From Candidatus Nanoarchaeia archaeon (GTDB lineage Archaea > Nanobdellota > Nanobdellia > Pacearchaeales > GW2011-AR1): a DNA stretch of 64,000 nucleotides. Location of the stretch: contig JAQUKY010000003.1 in NCBI GenBank assembly GCA_028718805.1, forward strand, positions 1-64,000, in the 5' to 3' direction. Below the pieces are notes generated by a model. It worked only from the letters and a program-made list of their open reading frames with translations, searched no databases and was not told the origin of the DNA. Made by a program: the position numbers and the translations under genes. Positions 56,130 through 64,000 of this stretch are shown here, one piece after another; within the stretch, counting starts at the first letter, position 1, and each line of letters opens with the position of its first letter.

Positions 56130-56525
56130 ATGAAAAAAGATGTTTTGTTCATATGCAAAAGTAATGTAAACAGAAGCCAGTATGCAGAAGGATTTTATAA
56201 CAAACTAATTAATAAAAATAAAGCAATTAGTGCAGGGGTGCGCGTACCAGCTGAAAAACCATCAAAAAAAGGAGCAACTATTATGCTGGAGGAAGGCGTG
56301 GACATATCAAAGCAAAAAGTAAAACTTCTCAAAAGAAGTATGTTAAAAAATGTAAAAAAGGTTGTTGTGATTTGCAGGAAGCAATTTTTGCCAAAATATG
56401 TTTTAAAATTTGAGAATATTGAATTTTGGAATATCAGAGATCCTCATTTTTCTAGCATGAAAGAGAGAAGGAAAATCAGGGATAAAATAAAAAAGAAGAT
56501 TCTTAAATTAAACCCAAAGTCTTAA
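56130..56525 (+). CDS. Low-molecular-weight phosphatase / arsenate-reductase-like protein
   Basis: VLFICKSNVNRSQYAEGFYN P-loop; NIRDPHFSSM. Confidence 0.82.
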   Translation: MKKDVLFICKSNVNRSQYAEGFYNKLINKNKAISAGVRVPAEKPSKKGATIMLEEGVDISKQKVKLLKRSMLKNVKKVVVICRKQFLPKYVLKFENIEFWNIRDPHFSSMKERRKIRDKIKKKILKLNPKS

Positions 56526-56549
56526 AATCTTCTAAAATCTCTTCTTTTT

Positions 56550-57740
56550 ATGAAAAACACAAAACATAAAATAGAACTTTTAGCACCAGCAGGGGATTTT
56601 GAGTGCTTGATGGCTGCTGTAAATGCAGGAGCAGATGCTGTTTATTTGGGATTAGAAAACTTTAACATGCGGGCAAGAGCCAGAAACTTCAAGCTGTCTG
56701 ATCTGCCCAGGGTCTCAAAGATATGCAAACCCAAAAAAATCAAACTATATTTAACTCTTAACATTATTGTTTACGATTCTGAATTAAAAAAAGTAGAAAA
56801 AATAATAAAAAAAGCAAAGAAATTCATTGATGCAATAATATGTTCTGACATTTCTGTTATGCTTTTATGCAAAAAATACAAAATTCCTTTTCATGTTTCA
56901 ACCCAGTGCAGTGTTTCAAACTCAGAAACAGCAAAGTTTTACAAAAAATTAGGGGCAAGCAGGATTGTTTTAGCAAGAGAATTAAACTTAAAACAAATAA
57001 AACAAATATCAAAAATAATGCCTGTGGAAGTATTTGCACACGGGGCAATGTGCCTGTCTGTCTCTGGAAGATGTTTAATGTCCCAGTTTTTATTTAATGA
57101 GTCTGCAAACAGGGGCAGATGCATTCACCCATGCAGAAGATTTTATAACATAAGGGACAATGAAGGAAATGAGTTAAGAATTGACAATAATTACATACTT
57201 TCTGCAAAAGATATCTGCACCCTGCCCTTTATTGAACAACTTAAAAAAGCAGGAATTTCTGCATTTAAAATAGAAGGCAGGAACAAAGAGCCAGAATATG
57301 TGAGCACAGTCATAAGTATCTACAGAAAATCATTAGACAAAGAATTAACTAAAAAAGAAATAGAAGAGAGCTTAAAGGAACTAAGCAAAGTCTATAACAA
57401 GGGATTTTCTTCAGGTTTTTATCTCAAGCTTCCAACATCAGATGATTTCTCAAAAACAGAAGATAGTTCCTCAACTCAATCAAAACAGTTTATAGGCAAG
57501 ATAAATCATTATTATCCTAAAGTAGAAGTTGGATTAATAAAATTAAACACAGGAAAATTAAAAGTTGGTGATGAGATTTTGATAATAGGAAAAACAACAG
57601 GAGTTTTAAAACACAAAATACAAAGCATGGAATCGCATCATAAGCAGATTACAGAAGCAAAAAAGGGTGAGGAAATCGGGATTAAGCTTCCTCTTTGCAG
57701 GAAAAATGATGAGTTGTATAAAGTGATTAAGAAAAACTAA
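56550..57740 (+). CDS. Peptidase U32 family protein
   Basis: ELLAPAGDFECLMAAVNAGADAVYLGLENFNMRARARNF; MCLSVSGRCLMSQ; GRCIHPCRR. Confidence 0.93.
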   Translation: MKNTKHKIELLAPAGDFECLMAAVNAGADAVYLGLENFNMRARARNFKLSDLPRVSKICKPKKIKLYLTLNIIVYDSELKKVEKIIKKAKKFIDAIICSDISVMLLCKKYKIPFHVSTQCSVSNSETAKFYKKLGASRIVLARELNLKQIKQISKIMPVEVFAHGAMCLSVSGRCLMSQFLFNESANRGRCIHPCRRFYNIRDNEGNELRIDNNYILSAKDICTLPFIEQLKKAGISAFKIEGRNKEPEYVSTVISIYRKSLDKELTKKEIEESLKELSKVYNKGFSSGFYLKLPTSDDFSKTEDSSSTQSKQFIGKINHYYPKVEVGLIKLNTGKLKVGDEILIIGKTTGVLKHKIQSMESHHKQITEAKKGEEIGIKLPLCRKNDELYKVIKKN

Positions 57741-58369
57741 ATTCTTCCTTTTAATCTTTCAACTGTTTTTTCAAGGGTTTCTCTGTCTGGATTACGTTTC
57801 CAATTCCAGGCATTAGGATTAACATAATTTGCAACCATTTTTCTGAAATATTGGCTTGGCCTATTAAAGTTTTGTTCAGATAATAATTTCCATCCATCTA
57901 AATTTTCAACATAAAGATAGGAAACTCCTCTTTCTAACAAAATTTTTCCCTTTTCAAATCCTTCAACCCTTTCAACTCTGTAAAATAAACCCTCCCCCTT
58001 AAGCCTTGACATTAAGTCTAAAGCCCAGTCCTTTGTAATATCTATTCCAGGAACCACATGAAGATGAGCATGATCAATTGATTGTCCTGATTTAGGTTTT
58101 CCTACCCGGGGACCATGTTCAAATATTAAGGCGGGCTTTTTATATTCTGATTTTATAATCCCCTTAACGCTGCTTAACAATTCATTTAATTCAGGATATA
58201 ATTTAGGAGGGACTTCTGCAAAACCCAAATAATGCTTTTTAGGAACAATTAATAAGTATCCCTCAATTCCTATGGGGCCAAGAGTAGGTATAACAAAAAA
58301 ATTAGAGGTCTGGCAAAGCACTCTGTCTTGATTAATCGCGCGTCCTAATCTACAGCAATTACTGCTCAT
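57737..58369 (-). CDS. HIT-superfamily hydrolase
   Basis: QSIDHAHLHVVPG histidine triad; GPIGIEGYLLIVPKKHYLGF. Confidence 0.85.
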   Translation of the reverse strand: MSSNCCRLGRAINQDRVLCQTSNFFVIPTLGPIGIEGYLLIVPKKHYLGFAEVPPKLYPELNELLSSVKGIIKSEYKKPALIFEHGPRVGKPKSGQSIDHAHLHVVPGIDITKDWALDLMSRLKGEGLFYRVERVEGFEKGKILLERGVSYLYVENLDGWKLLSEQNFNRPSQYFRKMVANYVNPNAWNWKRNPDRETLEKTVERLKGRI

Positions 58370-58478
58370 ATTTCTTAAATAAAAAGTCTATTTATAAGTT
58401 TTTAGAGGATATAAGACAATATTATCATACATTATCTCAAGCACAAATTTTTTTAAATGCATCTTTCTTAGATAAACC

Positions 58479-58931
58479 ATGAATATTCAAAGAGTAAAAC
58501 AAGGGGCTAAGATAACTCTTTATAATGGTATATATACCATACTTTTTGGGCTCTTTCATATTTTTCTTGCAGAATATAATATGAAAAATAATTTTCTGGC
58601 AATAGACTCTATCTGGAGGTTATTTGTTAAATACAACCCCCAGATATACAAGTTATTTATTCTCTCAAACATAAGCCTTGGAATCTTAATGGTAGCTTTG
58701 GGGGTGTTTATATCATATCAGTCTTATTTTATAATAAAAAGAAAAGATAAATTAGCCTGGTCTATTTTGCTCGTCTCAGGGACCATAAGCTGGATAGGTT
58801 TATTGACAATTTCTGTTTTGTTCAGAAACTGGATATTGATTATACTAAGCTCTGTGGGATTTATCATGTTCATATTCGGGATGCTGCTCCCAATAAGTTA
58901 TTATCTTTCAAAGAATTATCTTGAATATTAA
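58479..58931 (+). CDS. Hypothetical 4-TM membrane protein
   Basis: Four hydrophobic segments. Confidence 0.7.
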   Translation: MNIQRVKQGAKITLYNGIYTILFGLFHIFLAEYNMKNNFLAIDSIWRLFVKYNPQIYKLFILSNISLGILMVALGVFISYQSYFIIKRKDKLAWSILLVSGTISWIGLLTISVLFRNWILIILSSVGFIMFIFGMLLPISYYLSKNYLEY

Positions 58932-59643
58932 GATGGCAATAAAATCCGGGCTTCCATTTTTGCCAAATGAAGGTATTATCTTTTTAGATAATTGTGCTTT
59001 TAATAGGGATGATTATATCTTTACAAATATAGAAAGAAAATATCATTCACCAGCTTATTTAAAAAAAGAGATTGTAAGACTAACCTCTCTTAAGACCCAG
59101 CTCTCTGTTATGGATAATTGGTGCACAATTAAAGAGGTTATAGAAGAATTTATAGATGGAAATCGGACATTCAATTATAAAATCAAGTCTTCTAATTGCA
59201 TTCAACGAGAAAAAGCACTTAAAAATCTTTTAGAGCAAAGAAAAGAAACTCTTCAGATATTAAATCAAGAACATGTAATCGCAGATAATAGTATAGTTAA
59301 TGAATTAGAAGATATAATAAAGGAAATAACCCCCCAAATTGAACAAAAATTTAATATGAGAGAAGGAAAAACAAATAAAAAAAGGACAGATATAAAATTA
59401 ATTTCTCTTGCATTAGCATATGCAAGACAAGACTATTCCTTTATCTTTTCACAAGACCAGGCTTTATTAAAAACTTTTTCAGACTGTGCAAGAGATTTAT
59501 ATTTATATCCTAAAACTTATGTTATTTCAGACAGATTTAAAACACCTATTCCGACTCAATCCTATAATGAGGTATTAAGAAGGGTAAGAGAGAATCCTAA
59601 TACTCATAAAACACAACCAATTTCCCAGTTTCATCTCTCATAA
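58921..59643 (+). CDS. PIN-like domain protein (putative)
   Basis: IIFLDNCAF...KRTDIKLISLALAYARQDYSFIFSQDQALLKTF. Confidence 0.6.
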   Translation: MNIKMAIKSGLPFLPNEGIIFLDNCAFNRDDYIFTNIERKYHSPAYLKKEIVRLTSLKTQLSVMDNWCTIKEVIEEFIDGNRTFNYKIKSSNCIQREKALKNLLEQRKETLQILNQEHVIADNSIVNELEDIIKEITPQIEQKFNMREGKTNKKRTDIKLISLALAYARQDYSFIFSQDQALLKTFSDCARDLYLYPKTYVISDRFKTPIPTQSYNEVLRRVRENPNTHKTQPISQFHLS

Positions 59644-60334
59644 AAAACCTGTCACCATCATCATTCCATATATTTGTTTTGCTCTTATATCCTTTAGATT
59701 CTGAAGAATCTAAGATATCTAACCTAAAGATGTGGTTAGCATCATCTTTAACACTCCAGCCCTCTAAACTGCAATCAAAATCACAACTATTTTTAATTAT
59801 AAAAAACTCATCAGTGTAATTTAATTCAAGAAGTTCAATACAATTTGTGCATTCATCATTGCTTTTTTCCCATAATTTTATTTCATTATCTTTTGCATAA
59901 CTCTCTGCAACCCAGAACTTATCTTCATATCTTAATCCTTCAAGCATAAAACTTGTAGCAAGCCCTTCCTGCAAAATCTCTGAATTTAACAGCCTGTTTT
60001 CATAAAAAACATATCTCAGCTTTCTGTCATATTTATCAACATCTTCTTTATCTCTTAAAATCTCAACACTTTTATTCTCAATTTGTTTTAGAAAATCTTT
60101 TGCCTCATCATAATAAGGCATTTTCTTTTCGGGGGTATTTATTCCCAAAAGGCGGGTACTCTGATTGTTACAAATAAGGGTGTCTCCATCAATGACTCTA
60201 CTGACAAAACAGCTCTCTTTCTGATAATTTTGTGAATTTGAAATATAGTTTCCTGTAAGTTTTGGATAATAAACTGACAATAGCACCAAAATGAGTATTA
60301 CTAATAAAAAGACTAATAACCTCTTTATTTTCAT
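59597..60334 (-). CDS. Membrane-anchored thermonuclease (SNase) plus lamin-tail-like domain
   Basis: CFVSRVIDGDTLICNNQSTRLLGINTPEKKMPYYDEA...KYDRKLRYVF; C-terminal FIIKNSCDFDCSLEGWSVKDDANHIF. Confidence 0.85.
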   Translation of the reverse strand: MKIKRLLVFLLVILILVLLSVYYPKLTGNYISNSQNYQKESCFVSRVIDGDTLICNNQSTRLLGINTPEKKMPYYDEAKDFLKQIENKSVEILRDKEDVDKYDRKLRYVFYENRLLNSEILQEGLATSFMLEGLRYEDKFWVAESYAKDNEIKLWEKSNDECTNCIELLELNYTDEFFIIKNSCDFDCSLEGWSVKDDANHIFRLDILDSSESKGYKSKTNIWNDDGDRFFMRDETGKLVVFYEY

Positions 60335-60407
60335 AAAATTACAAGGTCAGTAAACTTTATAAATAGGTATTCTTACTTAAAAGAGAAGAAGAGTTCTGTA
60401 ATAAATA

Positions 60408-60737
60408 TTGAAAATGAATAAACTAAATTTACCCTCCCAACATAATCTTAAAAAAGGAGATATTAGAATTAGGTTCTTTGGGTTAGATAAAAATTTGATA
60501 AATATTGATTCTTGTTTGATTCGTATGGGCATTATTACAAATGTAGGAGATAAAGGATACGATTTAAGTGAGTCCGTTATCTTAAAAAATCAACCTTATG
60601 AATCTAAAGAACCTCTTTTATTTTTAAGGAGAACAAATGGAAAACTTGAAACAATATCTGCATCACATTCATTTGATGAAAAATTTTCTTCTTTTTTGAA
60701 TTTTTATGGCTTAAAAAACCTATCGAAGGTTTTTTAA
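60408..60737 (+). CDS. Hypothetical protein
   Basis: 109-aa ORF. Confidence 0.6.
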   Translation: MKMNKLNLPSQHNLKKGDIRIRFFGLDKNLINIDSCLIRMGIITNVGDKGYDLSESVILKNQPYESKEPLLFLRRTNGKLETISASHSFDEKFSSFLNFYGLKNLSKVF

Positions 60738-60759
60738 ACATACTTTTTCAATTAAATTC

Positions 60760-61068
60760 ATGGCAAAGGTAAGAATTAAGCTTAAAAGTATGGATATTAC
60801 CCAGTTAAACAATATCTGTAATGAAATAAAAGAAATAGCAAGCAAAGCTGGGACTCCAATGTCAGGCCCTGTTCCATTGCCAACTAAAAAGCTTAAAATA
60901 ACAACAAGAAAATCCCCTTGCGGAAACGGCACAGCAACTTTTGATAATTTTGAAATGAGAATACATTCAAGATTAATAGATATCCCTGCAGATGACAGGC
61001 TGCTTCATGCTGTAATGAGATTATACATTCCAAGAAGTGTTACAATAAAAATTGAGATGAAGGAATAA
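60760..61068 (+). CDS. rpsJ: Ribosomal protein uS10
   Basis: VRIKLKSMDITQLNNICNEIKEIASKAGTPMSGPVPLPTKKLKITTRKSPCGNGTATFDNFEMRIHSRLIDI. Confidence 0.95.
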   Translation: MAKVRIKLKSMDITQLNNICNEIKEIASKAGTPMSGPVPLPTKKLKITTRKSPCGNGTATFDNFEMRIHSRLIDIPADDRLLHAVMRLYIPRSVTIKIEMKE

Positions 61069-61087
61069 ATTTTATTCTTAATGAAAA

Positions 61088-61597
61088 TTATCTAATCAAA
61101 TCTTCTGGGGTGAATAAGTATCTTAGTGGAACGCTTAATCCTCCCTCCCCTCTTTTGCACACTGCATAACATCCGAGCATTTCTGCTCCTGTCGGTTCTA
61201 AGGTTTTAATCATTTTTCTGAAGCTTCCCCCTGTTGTGAAAACATCATCCACAAAAGCAATTTTATCCTGCTTGTTTGGGATATATCCGTCAATCCACCC
61301 GCCCTTCCCATGCTTTTTAGGTTCATCTCGGATAAGGGTTAATGGTATATTGTATCTTGAAGAAATAACTGAAGCAGGGGACATACCCCCATATCCTGCT
61401 GTTGCAATGCAGGTTGCATTCTTATCAATTCTTCTCCATAATTCTTCTGATATCAAAGTTAATGCTTCAGGATTTCCATATGCTTTTTTGACATCAACAT
61501 AAAAATCAGAAGCCAATCCATGTTTTAAGGTCATATTCTTGTTTTTATGGTAGATTATGTCAAGCGGTTTTAATAATCGGATTAATTTCTTTGACAT
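61088..61597 (-). CDS. Orotate-phosphoribosyltransferase-like protein
   Basis: IAFVDDVFTTGGSFRKMI PRPP loop; ATAGYGGMSPASVISSRY. Confidence 0.82.
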   Translation of the reverse strand: MSKKLIRLLKPLDIIYHKNKNMTLKHGLASDFYVDVKKAYGNPEALTLISEELWRRIDKNATCIATAGYGGMSPASVISSRYNIPLTLIRDEPKKHGKGGWIDGYIPNKQDKIAFVDDVFTTGGSFRKMIKTLEPTGAEMLGCYAVCKRGEGGLSVPLRYLFTPEDLIR

Positions 61598-61600
61598 TTG

Positions 61601-61948
61601 CTATTTATCCCCAAAAATATTTCCTGTATTTCTTAAATTCCTGATGGCTTTCCTTACCTCTTCAGGTTCTTTTTTCTCTTCAACTAAAACTTTTCTTGAT
61701 TTGACTATCGCTTCATGCATTTTTATCTTTAAAGGGCAGCTTGCTTCGCATTGCTTGGAAAGATTATCATCAAATAAAATCTTGTCATACTGGTTGTTTT
61801 TTAGCATGATTGCTTTTCCTCTTGGGCTGTACTGTTCCTCCCTCATAACTTTAAATATGCTGTCTCTTGGCTTGCACATTCCGCAATTTATGCATCTCTC
61901 AACAATCTCTTTGATTTCTTCTTTTGCATTATCAGATTCTATTGTCAT
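61601..61948 (-). CDS. 4Fe-4S ferredoxin-like protein
   Basis: RCINCGMCKPRDSIF...CEASCPLKIKMHEAI. Confidence 0.75.
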   Translation of the reverse strand: MTIESDNAKEEIKEIVERCINCGMCKPRDSIFKVMREEQYSPRGKAIMLKNNQYDKILFDDNLSKQCEASCPLKIKMHEAIVKSRKVLVEEKKEPEEVRKAIRNLRNTGNIFGDK

Positions 61949-61979
61949 TTTTACTTTTTGGTTTATTTATTTGTTTTGT

Positions 61980-62075
61980 CTATAACCTGCAAAACGATTT
62001 TAGCTTTGCAGATGAGTTAATTAAACTTTTGCTTCTCATCAACAGCTTATCTCGTTTATTTTATTATTAATGGTT
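61980..62075 (-). repeat. Dispersed intergenic palindromic repeat (minus orientation)
   Basis: aaaacgattttagctttgcagatgagttaattaaac...cagcttatctcgtttattttattattaatgg. Confidence 0.7.
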
Positions 62076-63656
62076 ATTATTTTTATCCTCCATTTTTTCT
62101 TCATTCTTCGCGCTTGATTCCCCAAGCATCACCCTCTTTATAAGAGCTTCTTCCTCTTTTGTAAGACTCCTTTTTTTCTCGCCTTCATGAACAATTGTCT
62201 TAGAAACATCTCTTGCAAGTTTCTCAACTTCCATCATTTTGTCTTTGGAAGATTCAGAACCATAAGTATAAGCATATTCTTTTATTAATTGTTTAGTAGA
62301 ATAAGGGTCTTCTTTTATAGGGGGCCTTTCTTCTGGTTTATTAATCTCTTCTTTTTTTTCAGGGATTGCCTTCATCTCTTCCAGAATCTCAACTTTTTCT
62401 ATAAACTCCTCCATTTTTTCTTCAGGGGTTTTTTCTTCTTCATTAATTTCAGAGGCACTCATCTTTTCACCTAAAAATGGCCTCATCTCCTCAATTTCAT
62501 GCCCTTGCAATGGCTTTAAGTGCCTGCCCGCAGGAACTCTTGCTTCAAAATCAATAATTTTGTTTTTGTTTAATCTACCAAAAGGGTCATGCCTAAGCTT
62601 GACTCTGTTTATAATCTTTTTTTCAAACGAATCAACTAAATCCCTTCTCTTAATCCCTATCCCATTGACAAACTTGCCTCCCATCTTTCTTATTAGTTCT
62701 ATTACCTGTTTCCTCTTTTCTTTTTCATAATCCCTGAAAAAGCTGTAAACTATCCCATCCCCCAGATAACTGATATAAGGAATCTTATTACTTTCAAGAT
62801 ATAATATAAAATCATTTAGCTTATCAAAGAAAAACTTTGTGTCTTCGTTATTGTAATATCCCTGATTAATAAGAATAAAATAAGCATTTTTGTTCAAATC
62901 CATAATTTTTTTATATTCTTCTCCTTTTATTTTGCCCCTTTGTGAATCAAACTCAATTATAAGATTATATTTTTTAGGAAGATTGAGTATCTCAGAAGTT
63001 TCTGGTGAAAATAATTCTAGCATGATTACATCATTTTCCAGCTTTAATCTCCTTGCCATTGACAAGGCTTCATCTAAAATTTCTGTCTGGAAAATAGCAG
63101 CACTTCTCTCTATTTTCTTGATGACCTTCATCTTGATTCTCACAATAATTCCTGTAATCCCCTCCATCCCGCATATATCCCCTAAATCAGCCTTGCTTGT
63201 TTTCATCAATTCTCCTCTGCCGTTAACAAATTCTATTTCTTCAATCCAGTCTTTTATTCTCTCATATCTCATGCTTCTTGGATTAAATGAGTTTACAGCA
63301 GCCATTCCCCCTATTGTTGAGGCTTCATTTATGGGTTCAATTGGAAATTCAAAATTTATATAGTTTAATTTTTCGTTTAATTCCTTTATGCTGATTCCTG
63401 CTTCAACTTCAATAATCCTTTTTTGTGGATCAAAACTAATAATCTTATTCATTTTACTAATATCAATTACAATAGAATTATTAGGCAGTGTTCCTCCTAA
63501 CTGATTAGTTCCTCCTCCTCTTGGGACGATATCCAGATTATAAGTTTTGATTATATTTTGTATCTCCTCTGCTCTTTTAGGAAAAAATACTTTTTCTGTT
63601 TTTCCAATTAGTCTGGATGCATCAGTATCATAGGTTAACATTTCTTTTTTGTTCAT
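62067..63656 (-). CDS. FAD-linked oxidase (GlcD-like, PCMH-type FAD domain) with acidic C-terminal extension
   Basis: LDIVPRGGGTNQLGGTLPNNSIVIDISKMNKI...EVEAGISIKELN; EASTIGGMAAVNS. Confidence 0.88.
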   Translation of the reverse strand: MNKKEMLTYDTDASRLIGKTEKVFFPKRAEEIQNIIKTYNLDIVPRGGGTNQLGGTLPNNSIVIDISKMNKIISFDPQKRIIEVEAGISIKELNEKLNYINFEFPIEPINEASTIGGMAAVNSFNPRSMRYERIKDWIEEIEFVNGRGELMKTSKADLGDICGMEGITGIIVRIKMKVIKKIERSAAIFQTEILDEALSMARRLKLENDVIMLELFSPETSEILNLPKKYNLIIEFDSQRGKIKGEEYKKIMDLNKNAYFILINQGYYNNEDTKFFFDKLNDFILYLESNKIPYISYLGDGIVYSFFRDYEKEKRKQVIELIRKMGGKFVNGIGIKRRDLVDSFEKKIINRVKLRHDPFGRLNKNKIIDFEARVPAGRHLKPLQGHEIEEMRPFLGEKMSASEINEEEKTPEEKMEEFIEKVEILEEMKAIPEKKEEINKPEERPPIKEDPYSTKQLIKEYAYTYGSESSKDKMMEVEKLARDVSKTIVHEGEKKRSLTKEEEALIKRVMLGESSAKNEEKMEDKNNNH

Positions 63657-63679
63657 GCTTTTTGTTTTTATCCTTTTTT

Positions 63680-63885
63680 TGGTAATCTCAAACCCTTATT
63701 CGCTTTGCAGATGAGCAGATTAAGCCTTTGCTCATCTTTCATAGCTTATTTCGTTTCATTTATTACTGATATTTTTTAGTAATCTATCAAACGATTTTAA
63801 GATGTTTATGGGTTTTTATTAAGCTGTTTCTGCAAAGCTTTGTGATGATTGCCCCTTATCATTTCGTTTTATTTATTACCGGTTT
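63680..63885 (-). repeat. Dispersed intergenic palindromic repeat (two tandem copies)
   Basis: ggtaatctcaaacccttattcgctttgcagatgagcagattaagcc...catagcttatttcgtttcatttattactg; agtaatctatcaaacgattttaagatg...gatgattgccccttatcatttcgttttatttattacc. Confidence 0.75.
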
Positions 63886-63886
63886 A

Positions 63887-64000
63887 TTAATTTTCAATTT
63901 TTTCCTCCCTTTCTATTTTCATAACTGAATTTTCTTCTGGTTCTTGTTTACTTTCTTCACTCCTTTCTGGAATTTTAATATTAAGTGCATTTGCCAAGAC
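63887..64000 (-). CDS. C-terminus of an unidentified protein, truncated by the window edge
   Basis: Minus frame reads VLANALNIKIPERSEESKQEPEENSVMKIEREEKIEN*. Confidence 0.6.
   Translation of the reverse strand, partial: VLANALNIKIPERSEESKQEPEENSVMKIEREEKIEN

Noticed and set aside
1-64000. CRISPR array or Cas genes
   Set aside because: No regularly spaced identical direct repeats with unique spacers and no Cas-like ORFs. The dispersed repeats are imperfect and scattered.

Overview
This is an AT-rich, gene-dense archaeal chromosome window, most likely from a DPANN archaeon (Woesearchaeota/Pacearchaeota-like). Evidence: archaeal-type ThrRS, uL16/L10e, eL33/L35Ae, uS10, a thermosome subunit, TrmB, tRNAs without encoded CCA, and many small 2-TM proteins. 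Housekeeping genes are interleaved with hypotheticals, toxin-antitoxin-like pairs, a PEP synthase carrying an intein and a zinc-ribbon tail, and a DisA_N-like (c-di-AMP) cyclase. Three signals stand out. (1) Around 32.2-36.8 kb and again at 53.1-54.3 kb, single-gene units are separated by 60-nt direct repeats. Each repeat is an AT-rich arm (AATAAAACTATTAATCTTA) joined to the 3' half of a tRNA-Val, starting in the anticodon loop (TTTACACCGAG...GCCCA). This looks like a tRNA-targeted cassette array, and I see no recombinase gene in the window. (2) Between repeat remnants in that array sits a short PurA-family protein with GSEGKGK instead of GDEGKGK, the PurZ-like Asp-to-Ser change, divergent from an HTH-Nudix gene. 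(3) A dispersed family of imperfect palindromic intergenic repeats (core CTCATCTGCAAAGCTTAA-TCGTTTA-AGATTACCAATAAA) is found about 20 times, mostly oriented with and upstream of the next gene. All calls are by eye from the sequence and ORF track; no database search was run.
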